In this document: one piece after another, positions 35,811 through 44,511 of the stretch
Layout of the letters: every line of letters begins with the position of its first letter
How positions within the stretch are numbered: the stretch's first letter is position 1
Assembly: GCA_947493035.1 (NCBI GenBank)
Contig: CANLOW010000006.1
Span: 62,001 to 126,000, forward strand
Source of the DNA: an uncultured Aquimarina sp.
Lineage (GTDB): Bacteria; Bacteroidota; Bacteroidia; Flavobacteriales; Flavobacteriaceae
Reading direction: 5' to 3'
DNA length: 64,000 nt
Translations under genes and position numbers: made by a program
Notes under the pieces: generated by a model
What the model saw: only the letters and a program-made list of their open reading frames with translations
The model's database searches: none
What the model was told of the DNA's origin: nothing

Positions 35811-36659
35811 CTATTTTTCTTTTGATTTTAATTTGTCATTTTCCCAAATGCCAGTTGTTTTTAGTTTTCCTTTACTGTTATAGAATTTTCCTTTTCCATT
35901 TCTTTTATCGTCTTGCCATTGTCCTTCGTATCGATCACCATTTTCCCAATAATAGATTCCATAACCATCACGTTTGTCATTTAAATAGTCACCTTTATAA
36001 TGTTGGCCATCATTCCAAAAGAAATGTCCTTTTCCGTGTCTCATATTATTTTTCCATTCACCTTCGTAACGACTCCCAGATTCTAATACGGCAACACCTT
36101 GTCCGTTAGCTTTTCCTCTTTTTATATCTCCTATGTAATATAAAGGTGTTCCTTTAGAAGTCTTAAAATCTAAATGTTGTTGAGGAGCTATAGCGTTTTT
36201 CTTTAATTTGTTTTTTAGTTGTTTTATTTCAATGGAAGATGTTTTTAAAGCGGTACGAAGACTATCAGTAGACTTCTCAAGGGGTGATGTATTATCATTA
36301 TTTGCTAAATAGTTTGTAGTATATTTTTGAGGACTCTTTTTATGTTTTTTTAATAGTAAAATTTCATCAAGTAATTTTTGGCGAATAATGAATTCAGAAT
36401 TGCTAGTTAGATTATGATCTAATTGCATTGTATTGATTAGAGCAGTTGCCTTTTTGTAGTTGCCTGTTAGAAATAATGAATCTAGTTGAGCGAATTTTTC
36501 GTCATGTTGTGAAGTATGTTCATTAGAAAAAATGGCTTTATTTAAAGAAGCTATTTTTTCATTTAACTTGTTGTTTTGGAAGTATAAATAGATTGTGCCA
36601 GCTATTGATAGAAATACAATTGCCCATAAAAAAGGTTTGTTATTTTTTTTCTTTTGCAT
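35811..36659 (-). CDS. membrane-anchored MORN-repeat protein
   Basis: A 282-residue protein with one N-terminal membrane segment (FLWAIVFLSIAGTIYLYF, residues 10-27), then a helical, probably coiled-coil region to about 165, and four to five MORN repeats from about 180 (YEGEWKNNMRHGKGHF, YKGDYLNDKRDGYGIY, YEGQWQDDKRNGKGKF). MORN repeats often bind lipid or protein at membranes. It follows the DUF2490 gene after ten bases and is surely co-transcribed with it. Its placement between clpP and clpX is unusual; no protease link is visible in the sequence. Confidence 0.85.
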   Translation of the reverse strand: MQKKKNNKPFLWAIVFLSIAGTIYLYFQNNKLNEKIASLNKAIFSNEHTSQHDEKFAQLDSLFLTGNYKKATALINTMQLDHNLTSNSEFIIRQKLLDEILLLKKHKKSPQKYTTNYLANNDNTSPLEKSTDSLRTALKTSSIEIKQLKNKLKKNAIAPQQHLDFKTSKGTPLYYIGDIKRGKANGQGVAVLESGSRYEGEWKNNMRHGKGHFFWNDGQHYKGDYLNDKRDGYGIYYWENGDRYEGQWQDDKRNGKGKFYNSKGKLKTTGIWENDKLKSKEK

Positions 36660-36669
36660 AGGGTCAGTT

Positions 36670-37488
36670 TTAGTCTCTGAAGTGAATTTCAGGTAATTTG
36701 TTTTTAGTTTTTCTGGAGTCGGGTGAGAAATAAACGTGAGTTCGAATAGTCCAGCCTTGTTTCCAAATAGCTGAGTTATCTAGAGTTTGCCCGAAATTAT
36801 ACATAACACCGGCTGCTACGGATAGTTTAGGAGAAAAAATGTATCCAAAGCTAGTATGTAGTCTAAGGTCTTCAAGGGGGCTACCGATTACTTTTTTTCC
36901 GCTTTGCATGATCAATTCAGCTTCAGGAGCTACATAAAAAGTCTTAGATTTAATTTTGGTATTATTTAAAGGTATTTTTAAACGGAACATATAGCGCCAG
37001 CGATTCCTGAAAATGAAATTGCTATTCTCTTTAAAACTCTTACTCCATCTATGTTCTATTCGAAAACGATGGTATGCTATGGCGCTACCGACAGGCATCG
37101 CAAATTGATATTGGTGCCAAATACGATATTCTGGTATTGTTGTTTTTGTTTTGCTTTGATCTTTGGTGTCAAAATTTAGGCGAAAAACACCACCTAGAGC
37201 AAAGTTTATTTTTTTAGAATAAATGTAACCTATAGCGTGGCGATTATAGATTTGACCTATTTGTCCTACAAAAGGAGTGTTATTGTCTTCTTGGAAACGA
37301 AAGTGAGTTTGAGCAACCCAGAAAAAGTTTTTTGAAATTCTAATATTGCCATAGGTGTTTATCCAGTATTTGGTAACACTTTCTTGAAACTGAGAGCTAG
37401 TAATTTCGGGAGTTTTTGTTTCCTGTGCTTTAATGGAAGTTATGAGAAATAGCATTATAAAGGCAATAATGATACTTTTAAAATTCAT
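36670..37488 (-). CDS. DUF2490 outer-membrane beta-barrel-like protein
   Basis: A 272-residue protein. The ATG at 37488 gives a good signal peptide (MNFKSIIIAFIMLFLITS, then IKAQ); the longer frame from 37524 adds twelve unlikely residues. The mature part is rich in alternating aromatic strands (YWINTYGNIRIS, FWVAQTHFRFQ, YHRFRIEHRWS, FIFRNRWRYMFRL) typical of DUF2490 and small outer-membrane barrels. Function is unknown. It forms a two-gene operon with the MORN protein, inserted between clpP and clpX. Confidence 0.82.
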   Translation of the reverse strand: MNFKSIIIAFIMLFLITSIKAQETKTPEITSSQFQESVTKYWINTYGNIRISKNFFWVAQTHFRFQEDNNTPFVGQIGQIYNRHAIGYIYSKKINFALGGVFRLNFDTKDQSKTKTTIPEYRIWHQYQFAMPVGSAIAYHRFRIEHRWSKSFKENSNFIFRNRWRYMFRLKIPLNNTKIKSKTFYVAPEAELIMQSGKKVIGSPLEDLRLHTSFGYIFSPKLSVAAGVMYNFGQTLDNSAIWKQGWTIRTHVYFSPDSRKTKNKLPEIHFRD

Positions 37489-37588
37489 AAAGCACCTAAA
37501 TAAAGGGTCGAGCATGGTTGGCATATAGATAGGGTAGGTATAGGGGTAGTTGATAAGTTTTTTTTTTTCGTTTATTTTTTTCAGTTTG

Positions 37589-37596
37589 CAAAACTA
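37589..37596 (-). promoter_or_regulatory. -7 element of the DUF2490-MORN operon
   Basis: On the minus strand TAGTTTTG fits TAnnTTTG, about 100 bases ahead of the DUF2490 start. No convincing -33 element. Confidence 0.4.
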
Positions 37597-37658
37597 ATCT
37601 TTGAACGCTTATTTTGGTAGGTTGTTGTTTATAATATTATAAAATTTTGCAAAAAAAA

Positions 37659-37688
37659 ACTTGAAATACAGTACGCCGTATCTCAAGT
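37659..37688 (-). terminator. terminator of clpP
   Basis: ACTTGAAATAC pairs with GTATCTCAAGT (one mismatch); on the minus strand nine T follow. It isolates clpP from the DUF2490 gene. Confidence 0.85.
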
Positions 37689-37714
37689 TTTTATAATGTA
37701 TTGTAATGAATTTC

Positions 37715-38386
37715 TTATCTAGCTAAAATTTCATCAATCATACCATACTCTTTTGCTTTATCAGCTTTCATCCAATAATCACGGTCACTATCTTCATAAA
37801 CTTTTTCAAAAGTTTGTCCAGAATGTTTTGCGATGATGTTGTATAATTCATCTTTTAAAATCAATATTTCTCTAGCTGTAATTTCAATATCACTTGCTTG
37901 TCCCTGAGCACCTCCTAATGGTTGGTGAATCATAACTCGGCTATGTGGTAACGCAGAACGTTTCCCTTCGTGACCAGCACATAATAAAACAGCACCCATA
38001 GATGCAGCCATACCGGTACAAATAGTTGCTACATCAGGCTTGATGAATTGCATAGTATCATAGATCCCTAATCCAGCATAAACACTTCCTCCAGGAGAGT
38101 TGATGTAAATCTGTATATCCTTAGTAGCGTCAGTACTTTCTAAGAATAATAATTGCGCTTGTATGATATTTGCAATTTGATCATTAATCCCTGTTCCCAT
38201 AAAAATGATGCGATCCATCATTAGTCTAGAGAACACATCCATAGCAACGGCATTCATTTGACGTTCTTCAATAATATTAGGTGTCATTCCTACAGGAGTA
38301 ACAGCGCTTACAATTTTATTATAGTAGTTACTATTGATACCATGATGCTGAGTTGCATATTTTTCAAATTCTCTTCCGAAATCCAT
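37715..38386 (-). CDS. clpP: ATP-dependent Clp protease proteolytic subunit
   Basis: A 223-residue serine peptidase. The catalytic triad is visible: serine in [11 protein letters not shown] near residue 119, histidine in [10 protein letters not shown] near 144, and aspartate in EDSDRDYWM near 193. [11 protein letters not shown] marks the handle region. The N-terminal 25-residue extension is usual for Bacteroidota ClpP. It forms the proteolytic chamber driven by ClpX or ClpC. It follows tig on the same strand across a 120-base spacer with a strong hairpin. Confidence 0.97.
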   Translation of the reverse strand: MDFGREFEKYATQHHGINSNYYNKIVSAVTPVGMTPNIIEERQMNAVAMDVFSRLMMDRIIFMGTGINDQIANIIQAQLLFLESTDATKDIQIYINSPGGSVYAGLGIYDTMQFIKPDVATICTGMAASMGAVLLCAGHEGKRSALPHSRVMIHQPLGGAQGQASDIEITAREILILKDELYNIIAKHSGQTFEKVYEDSDRDYWMKADKAKEYGMIDEILAR

Positions 38387-38412
38387 ATGTTGATTTTCTT
38401 TAGTTTAAAAAA

Positions 38413-38440
38413 AGGCTTGGAAATATCGATTTCCAAGCCT
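38413..38440 (-). terminator. hairpin/terminator between tig and clpP
   Basis: AGGCTTGGAAAT pairs perfectly with ATTTCCAAGCCT; on the minus strand seven T follow. It could end tig transcripts or act as a partial terminator that sets the tig to clpP ratio. Confidence 0.85.
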
Positions 38441-38506
38441 CTAAGATAACTAATACGTTCTAAAACCTAAATAAGGGTTTGTTATTTTAACCCTTATTAG
38501 TAAATA

Positions 38507-39838
38507 TTATGCTTCGTCATTTTTGTATGCTTCAGCAATAAATTCTTCAAAGCTTACTTCTTTCTCTTTTACTTTTACATTTTCCTTGTAGTAACCAAGT
38601 ACTTTAGTACTCATTAATTGCTCAGATAAGCGCTTAACTTCTTCTTGATTTTGGAAAATACGAGCAGCAGTTCCTTCTAATTCTTCGTCAGACGGAGCAG
38701 GCATACCATATTGAGCATATTGATTTGCAATCATTCCTTTCGCGAAGTCTTTCAATTCTTCGAATTGGATTTGTAAATCATTGGCTTTAATGATTTTTCC
38801 TTCGATTAATTGGAAACGTAATCCTTTCTCACTCTTTTCATATTCAGCTGCAGCTTCTTCTTCTGTCAATTCCTTCTCTCCAGCAGTACGTAACCACTTT
38901 TTCAAGAATTCAGCAGGAAGTTCGAAATCAGTACTTTCGATTACGCTTTCAGTTACTTTGTTTAGTAAGAACTGATCTGATTGATGAGCAAATTGAGTTT
39001 CAGTCTCGCTCTTTACTTTATCTTTTAATTCAGTTACAGTTTTTACTGCTCCTTCACCATATACTTTATCAAATAATTCTTGATCTAACTCAGCTAAAAT
39101 ACGCTCGTTAATTTCAGAAATGGTAAATGTTACATCAACATCAATAGTGTCTTTCAATTCTTGAGAAACACCAACTTGAGTAACTAATGCTTGACTATTT
39201 TTAAAGATCTCTTTAGTGTTTAATGTAACAACATCATTGATCTTTGCTCCAATAAATAATTTTTGAGCTCCTTCTTCTAAGTTTTCTAACTCTAAAGTAG
39301 TTTGTTTGCTGATGTCTGCATCTTCATTTTCAAAAATACCAGCTACTAAAGATCCTTTTACAGCAGCGTCAATAGGAGATAAAGTTCCATATTGTTTTTG
39401 GAAAGAAGCCACTTGATCTTCGATCATTTCTTCTGTAGCTACGATTTTGAATGTATCGATAGCTTTTTTTCCTTGTAATTTCACTTCAAATTCAGGAGCT
39501 AGACCTAATTCAAAATCAAATTTGAAATCATCAGAAGCCCAATCCAAATCCTCACCCTCTTTAGGAAGTGGGTTTCCTAAGATATCTAATTTCTCTTCAG
39601 TGATATAATTGTTAAGAGATTCTTGTAATAATTTGTTGATTTCGTCAACTTTTACAGCAGTACCGTATTGTTTTTTAACCATTCCCATTGGTACATGACC
39701 TTTTCTAAAACCTGGTATGTTGGCATTTTTACGGTAATCTTTTAATACGTTGTCTACGCGCTCGCTATAGTCGGCTTTCTCAATATTTACGGTAACTACC
39801 GCATTCAATGCATCAATCTGCTCTTTAGAAATATTCAT
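38507..39838 (-). CDS. tig: trigger factor
   Basis: A 443-residue ribosome-associated chaperone. The ATG at 39838 (MNISKEQIDALNAVV) is preferred over the longer frame from 39874, because a promoter -7 element at 39872 would otherwise lie inside the gene. Seen: the ribosome-binding loop IPGFRKGHVPMGMV near residue 40, a middle PPIase-like region and a glutamate-rich C-terminal arm. Bacteroidota trigger factors are divergent from the E. coli one, and the middle domain here lacks clear FKBP active-site residues. It lies upstream of clpP as in many bacteria. Confidence 0.93.
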   Translation of the reverse strand: MNISKEQIDALNAVVTVNIEKADYSERVDNVLKDYRKNANIPGFRKGHVPMGMVKKQYGTAVKVDEINKLLQESLNNYITEEKLDILGNPLPKEGEDLDWASDDFKFDFELGLAPEFEVKLQGKKAIDTFKIVATEEMIEDQVASFQKQYGTLSPIDAAVKGSLVAGIFENEDADISKQTTLELENLEEGAQKLFIGAKINDVVTLNTKEIFKNSQALVTQVGVSQELKDTIDVDVTFTISEINERILAELDQELFDKVYGEGAVKTVTELKDKVKSETETQFAHQSDQFLLNKVTESVIESTDFELPAEFLKKWLRTAGEKELTEEEAAAEYEKSEKGLRFQLIEGKIIKANDLQIQFEELKDFAKGMIANQYAQYGMPAPSDEELEGTAARIFQNQEEVKRLSEQLMSTKVLGYYKENVKVKEKEVSFEEFIAEAYKNDEA

Positions 39839-39871
39839 TCGACCTAATTTTAATGGTATAAAAATTGGCTG

Positions 39872-39902
39872 CAAAAGTACTACTTTTTTACAGGATGTAC
39901 AA
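39872..39902 (-). promoter_or_regulatory. promoter of tig
   Basis: On the minus strand TTG, 20 bases, then TACTTTTG: a good Bacteroidota promoter with the expected start about 27 bases before the tig ATG. Confidence 0.75.
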
Positions 39903-39921
39903 TTTTAGTTATGACCATAAA

Positions 39922-39946
39922 AAAATCGCCCTTTTTGGGGCGATTT
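39922..39946 (-). terminator. terminator of the FadL-SGNH operon
   Basis: AAAATCGCCC pairs with GGGCGATTTT around a five- to six-base loop; on the minus strand a T tract follows. It lies 24 bases after the SGNH gene stop. Confidence 0.88.
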
Positions 39947-39969
39947 TGTATGTAGATATGTAAAAGCTG

Positions 39970-41520
39970 TTATTGAGCTTTTACTGTTTGGAAGTTACCT
40001 GCGTCTAAAGTTTTTAGCGTAGAACCATATGTTTCATTAATAGCTTTGATGAAACGATTTGCTAGTTCAGCATTACCTCTAGGATTTAAATGAACACCAT
40101 CTAAAGAAAATGCACTGTTTAGGCCTAAAGCTGAGCTAACAATGTTACCATTTCCAAGATCGATTCCGCTTTGAAGTTCTTCTAACACTGATTTTACATC
40201 GACTACTGCAAGATTAAAGGCTTCAGCTGTTTGAGTGATAATAGCATTAAAAGTGTTTGTTGCTTCAGTAATTGCTAATAATTCTCCTGTATCTAAGGCA
40301 TCATTATCAGCAATAGGGTTTACTGCGTTCAATACAGATTGAGCCTCTTCTTGTGTTGGTGTGCCTCCAGCTTGTAATTTCCCTAATACTCCTAATACAT
40401 CAGGTGTAATAGCTACACTACCATATCCTTCAGTTCTTAACGCATTTTGATTTATGGTTAATACTAATAATTCTTCAGCTGTCATTTGTCGAATACCTCT
40501 AGGGTTAGTAAGAGTCTCTTCTACTTTAATGATGAATCTATTTGGCCCTGGGTTGAATGTGAAAGCATACTGAGAACCTATTGCATTAGCTTGCTGAAGT
40601 AATGCAGGTGTGGCTAATGAAGGGTTTCCCATGGTGGCAGTAAGAACTACTCCTTGAGTTACTATTCCTGCATAAGCCCTGAAAAAACCAGTAAGGTTTG
40701 CAGCCTGTTCAGCATCAAGAACAAGGGCGTTATTTGGTACAGTTGTAAAGAAAGGTACCGTTTTAATATCTGGTATGTTAGCAACTATTCCTGGTCGCGT
40801 TCCGTCAGCGGACAATTGCGCTAAGCCACCTTGTACTGTTTGGGTAAATAGCTCTACTGCTGTTATTTCTTCACTACTGTCTCCACCACTTGTAGCAAAA
40901 CCTAAAATATCATTATTTCCTAACCAATAACTGAAAAATGTAGGCTCTTGGCTTAAAGCGTCTTCTAGAAGTGTTGCATCTGGTCTAGAAGCCATGCGTA
41001 CAAAATAAGGGTTTGCTGTTCCAGAGCTAAGATTTGCAGGGTTTCCATATCCTGGAGCAAATAAGTGAAAACTTTTAGCTCCTGGTACTCCCATATTATT
41101 GAACGGTCCTGTTTGAACGTCTAAAGCATTTGTAGTGGGAGTGCCTTCTAGTAATACAGGTAGGCCTGAGGCAACATCAAAAACACGTCGAGGTCCAAAA
41201 TTAGGAATATCGGCAAATCCACCAATATTATCATTCATTAATGGTATTGTAAATTCACCTCCGCCAGCAGCTTTCATTTGGTTGGCTAATAGTGCACTTA
41301 ACGAATTTTGTTGTCCGTCTATATATAAAGCCCCATCAGCAAATCCAGCAGTTAGTGAGTTACCAACAGCAACATATTTAGAAAAATCAGCAGTACCTTT
41401 TGAAGAAGTAATAGGGTTGTCTTCTATAGAGGTGTCAAATTCAGGCTCACAAGAAGTAAATGCTAGACCAAGTATTGCAAAGGGTAAATATTTTTTTAAT
41501 ATCAATTTCATCGTCATCAT
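39970..41520 (-). CDS. SGNH/GDSL-family hydrolase lipoprotein
   Basis: A lipoprotein of about 513-516 residues (start MMTMKLIL has three candidate ATGs). The signal LPFAILGLAFTSC gives a lipobox cysteine. Block I reads VAVGNSLTAGF with the serine nucleophile, WLGNNDILGF holds the block-III-like N/D, and DGVHLNPRGN near the C-terminus supplies the catalytic Asp-His pair. It is thus an exported ester hydrolase, probably on the outer membrane. It is two bases behind a FadL-type porin, suggesting that it releases fatty acids or similar lipids which the porin takes up. Confidence 0.87.
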   Translation of the reverse strand: MMTMKLILKKYLPFAILGLAFTSCEPEFDTSIEDNPITSSKGTADFSKYVAVGNSLTAGFADGALYIDGQQNSLSALLANQMKAAGGGEFTIPLMNDNIGGFADIPNFGPRRVFDVASGLPVLLEGTPTTNALDVQTGPFNNMGVPGAKSFHLFAPGYGNPANLSSGTANPYFVRMASRPDATLLEDALSQEPTFFSYWLGNNDILGFATSGGDSSEEITAVELFTQTVQGGLAQLSADGTRPGIVANIPDIKTVPFFTTVPNNALVLDAEQAANLTGFFRAYAGIVTQGVVLTATMGNPSLATPALLQQANAIGSQYAFTFNPGPNRFIIKVEETLTNPRGIRQMTAEELLVLTINQNALRTEGYGSVAITPDVLGVLGKLQAGGTPTQEEAQSVLNAVNPIADNDALDTGELLAITEATNTFNAIITQTAEAFNLAVVDVKSVLEELQSGIDLGNGNIVSSALGLNSAFSLDGVHLNPRGNAELANRFIKAINETYGSTLKTLDAGNFQTVKAQ

Positions 41521-41522
41521 TT

Positions 41523-42749
41523 TTAAAGTTTATAAGTTACTCCAAGACCAAATAAAAAGGCATTTGATTTGTATGTCCCTTCAAATGCTGGCGTATTTGG
41601 AGCAAATGGGTTAGAATAACTTTCATCTATCTCATCGAAATACAAGAAAGCAAATGATCCGTCAATGGCTAATTTTTCTGTGATATTATAAGATAAACCT
41701 GTTGTGAATCCATGAGAGTCATTACGAGGTGTTTCAGGAGCAAAACGCCCTGATTGCACAGGTGATTCATCGAAGTAATATCCTGCTCTTAGGTCTATTT
41801 TTTCATTTAAATTATATTCTGCCCCTAATCTCCATATAGTGGCATTTTTATAATCTCTTGCATTTCTAGATGCTCCAGGAGAACCATTGAATCTTAAATC
41901 AAGAGACTTGTATGCAGCCCAATAGGCACGATTAAATTCTGCAGCTAATAATAGTTTACTGGTAGCCTTTACGGAAAATCCAAAAGTTAATTCGGCAGGT
42001 AATGGTAATGTAGCGTCGAATTTGGTTGCAGTTAAGAAGTCAGCATTACGGAAATTAACATCACCATCTTCTGCATCGATATCTATTTTACTTCTGTATG
42101 AAGCACCTAATGTAACCGCATCACTAGGTTTGAATGTAGCTGACGCTACCCAACCCCATGCACTTACATTACTAGCGTCAATACTGATGCCAGGTCTATT
42201 TTCTGTGCTTACTTGTTCTCTTTGTAAATTTCTGTCAAATTCTACAGAACCAGTTACATATATAGGTCCTCCACCAATACTAAAGTTTTCGTGAAGTTTG
42301 ATACCTACTACAGGATTAAAATAAATTGATTTTAAATCAATAGTGTTTACCAAGTCAGAGCCTGCCCAGTCATTTTCATATTCTACACGGCTTCCATAAG
42401 GTGTATATATTGCAACACCAGCAGTTAACCAATCATTTATTTGATACGTAGCGTAAAGATTAAAAGGAGTGCTTAAGTTGTTTTTGGTATCTGCACTTTG
42501 TCTAGTATCAAGGTTTTGATATCTAGTATTGGAGATAACACCTGTGACTCCAGCACTTATGTTTAATTTGTTTTCAAGGTAGACAAGACCAGAAGGGTTA
42601 AAAAACGCCAGTTCGGCAGAATTAATAACGGCTACTCCTGTATGTCCCATAGCCAAGGATCTCTGTCCTTGGGCACTCACACGGTATCCACCAGCGTAGC
42701 TAGCATACGAGCTAAATGCGCATGCTACTAAGAGGATAAGCTTCTTCAT
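41523..42749 (-). CDS. OmpP1/FadL/TodX-type outer-membrane transporter
   Basis: A 408-residue outer-membrane barrel with a signal peptide (LILLVACAFSSYASYAG). The N-terminal hatch shows the family pattern GQRSLAMGHTGVA followed by AELAFFNPSGL. The last residues (FLFGLGVTYKL) form a typical terminal strand. FadL proteins let long-chain fatty acids or hydrocarbons cross the outer membrane. It is the first gene of a two-gene operon with the SGNH lipoprotein. Confidence 0.92.
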   Translation of the reverse strand: MKKLILLVACAFSSYASYAGGYRVSAQGQRSLAMGHTGVAVINSAELAFFNPSGLVYLENKLNISAGVTGVISNTRYQNLDTRQSADTKNNLSTPFNLYATYQINDWLTAGVAIYTPYGSRVEYENDWAGSDLVNTIDLKSIYFNPVVGIKLHENFSIGGGPIYVTGSVEFDRNLQREQVSTENRPGISIDASNVSAWGWVASATFKPSDAVTLGASYRSKIDIDAEDGDVNFRNADFLTATKFDATLPLPAELTFGFSVKATSKLLLAAEFNRAYWAAYKSLDLRFNGSPGASRNARDYKNATIWRLGAEYNLNEKIDLRAGYYFDESPVQSGRFAPETPRNDSHGFTTGLSYNITEKLAIDGSFAFLYFDEIDESYSNPFAPNTPAFEGTYKSNAFLFGLGVTYKL

Positions 42750-42833
42750 AAAGTATAGTAGTTAAAATTAGAAAGTAAAAATAATTCAATTTTATTAAAA
42801 ACTCAAAAAAACATCAGTTTTTTTATAAATAAC

Positions 42834-43601
42834 TTAATTTTTTATAAAAAATATAGATTTATCGTAAAATTCAGTTGGGTTTTCTGCGTGTAACCAATGC
42901 CCTCCATTAGAAATGGTTCCTATTTTCGCTAGAGGGAAATGATTTTTGATTAATTCAGTATCAGTTTCCTTAATATAGTTAGATTTTTCTCCTTTTAAAA
43001 ATAATGAAGGTTTGTTGAAGCTCTTTTCTTTAGATAACGGCTTGCCAATTTCTTCAACTTTTTTAGTTAAAATGTTTAAATTTATTCTAAGACCAAATGT
43101 TTTTCCTTCTCTACGGTACAAGTTTTTCAGTAAAAACATTTTGGTTCCGATATCATTAATATATCCCCCTAATATTTCTTCTGCATCTTTTCGCGATTGT
43201 ATAGACTCGAAATCTAAAGCGCTTAAACTATCAAGAATGTCTTGATGATGCAAAGGGTAGTATTTCGGAGCAATGTCAGCCACAATAAGACGTTCTACTT
43301 TGTCAGGGTAAGAACATGAAAATTCCATAGCAGTTTTACCTCCCATAGAATGTCCTAAAAGGATAATGTTTTTCAAATTATGATCTGTACAATATTCGAA
43401 TAAGTCATTGCTTAGGTGTTCGTAAGAAAAATCATCACTATGAGGGCTTCTGCCGTGGTTTCGTTGATCAATTAAATGTACTTGATATCCAGCTTCGCTA
43501 TATTTTTTACCAAGTGTTTTCCAGTTATCACTCATTCCAAGAAAACCATGAAGAATGATAAAAGGTTGGCCTTCGCCAAGTATGATTGAGTGTAGTTTCA
43601 T
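42834..43601 (-). CDS. alpha/beta hydrolase (YbfF-like esterase)
   Basis: A 255-residue cytoplasmic hydrolase. The ATG at 43601 (MKLHSIILGEG) is preferred to the longer frame. Seen: the oxyanion HGFLGMSDNW near residue 16, DQRNHGRSP, the nucleophile elbow LLGHSMGGKTA and the late histidine in NGGHWLHAENP. This pattern fits the YbfF acyl-CoA/ester hydrolase group. A heptanucleotide array lies about 90 bases upstream, between this gene and pdxJ on the same strand. Confidence 0.9.
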   Translation of the reverse strand: MKLHSIILGEGQPFIILHGFLGMSDNWKTLGKKYSEAGYQVHLIDQRNHGRSPHSDDFSYEHLSNDLFEYCTDHNLKNIILLGHSMGGKTAMEFSCSYPDKVERLIVADIAPKYYPLHHQDILDSLSALDFESIQSRKDAEEILGGYINDIGTKMFLLKNLYRREGKTFGLRINLNILTKKVEEIGKPLSKEKSFNKPSLFLKGEKSNYIKETDTELIKNHFPLAKIGTISNGGHWLHAENPTEFYDKSIFFIKN

Positions 43602-43690
43602 ATTATAATGGCTATCTGCTGTCAGCATCCGGCTATCAGTAGGTTTTAGTTGAAATTATATTTTCTGTTTTAATTGAAAATCGGAGTTTT

Positions 43691-43732
43691 GATACCTGAT
43701 ACCTGATACCTGATACCTGATACCTGATACCT
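43691..43732. repeat. heptanucleotide tandem array abutting pdxJ
   Basis: Six exact copies of GATACCT. The last copy overlaps the pdxJ stop codon (complement of CTA, 43731-43733). The unit differs by one base from the GATACTT array at 2521, which also has six exact copies. Confidence 0.95.
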
Positions 43733-44447
43733 AAATAAGTTTTCTTAAATACATTTGTACTACATTTTCTAGTCCAAGATATAAGGATTCGCAAATAAGA
43801 GCATGCCCTATTGATACTTCTAAAAGGCCAGGGATGTTTTGTTTAAAAAATTCAATATTATCTAGTGATAGGTCGTGTCCTGCGTTAATTTCTAACTCAT
43901 TTTTTAGAGCAACTTCAGCTGCAGTAATGTATGGAGTTATAGCGATCTTTTTTGTTTTGTTTTCAAATCCTTTAGCATAAGCTTCAGTATATAGCTCTAC
44001 ACGATCAGTGTTAATAGCTTTTGCACCTTCAATCATCGAGGGTATTGGGTCTATAAAGATAGAAGTGCGTATATCGTTCTTTTTAAATTCAGAAACAACT
44101 TCAGTTAAGAAGTCTTTGTGTTTAATGGTGTTCCAGCCAGCATCACTAGTAATATTTGTAATGGCATCAGGTACTAAAGTTACTTGTGTTGGTTTCGTTT
44201 CTAGAACTAGATCAATAAATTTAGGAATAGGGTTACCTTCTATATTAAATTCAGTCGTTACTATTTTAGCGAGTTCTCGAGTATCGTCATACCTTATATG
44301 CCTTTCGTCAGGCCTTGGATGTACTGTAATTCCTTGTCCACCAAATTTTTCAATATCTTTTGCTACTTCAATCACATTTGGCATATTGCCTCCTCTGGCA
44401 TTACGTAGCGTAGCAATTTTATTTATATTTACACTTAGCTTGGTCAT
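43731..44447 (-). CDS. pdxJ: pyridoxine 5'-phosphate synthase
   Basis: A 238-residue TIM-barrel enzyme of the DXP-dependent vitamin B6 pathway. The ATG at 44447 (MTKLSVNINKIATLRNARGG) gives the family N-terminus. Seen: ITVHPRPDERHIRYDD near residue 43, VTLVPD with the conserved glutamate-region replaced by Asp context, ELYTEAYA and AGHDLSLDN. The stop codon is built from the last unit of the heptanucleotide array. It is divergent from the CBS protein and nadK. Confidence 0.95.
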   Translation of the reverse strand: MTKLSVNINKIATLRNARGGNMPNVIEVAKDIEKFGGQGITVHPRPDERHIRYDDTRELAKIVTTEFNIEGNPIPKFIDLVLETKPTQVTLVPDAITNITSDAGWNTIKHKDFLTEVVSEFKKNDIRTSIFIDPIPSMIEGAKAINTDRVELYTEAYAKGFENKTKKIAITPYITAAEVALKNELEINAGHDLSLDNIEFFKQNIPGLLEVSIGHALICESLYLGLENVVQMYLRKLI

Positions 44448-44511
44448 AAATGTCCGTGTTTCAAAATTCAAAAATACGAACAAATCCTTCTATAACTTCA
44501 ATGTCTTTAAA

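Noticed and set aside
44008..44511. Upstream extension of the CBS protein frame
   Set aside because: It runs opposite to pdxJ codons and has no CBS similarity; ATG at 44512 is the sensible start.
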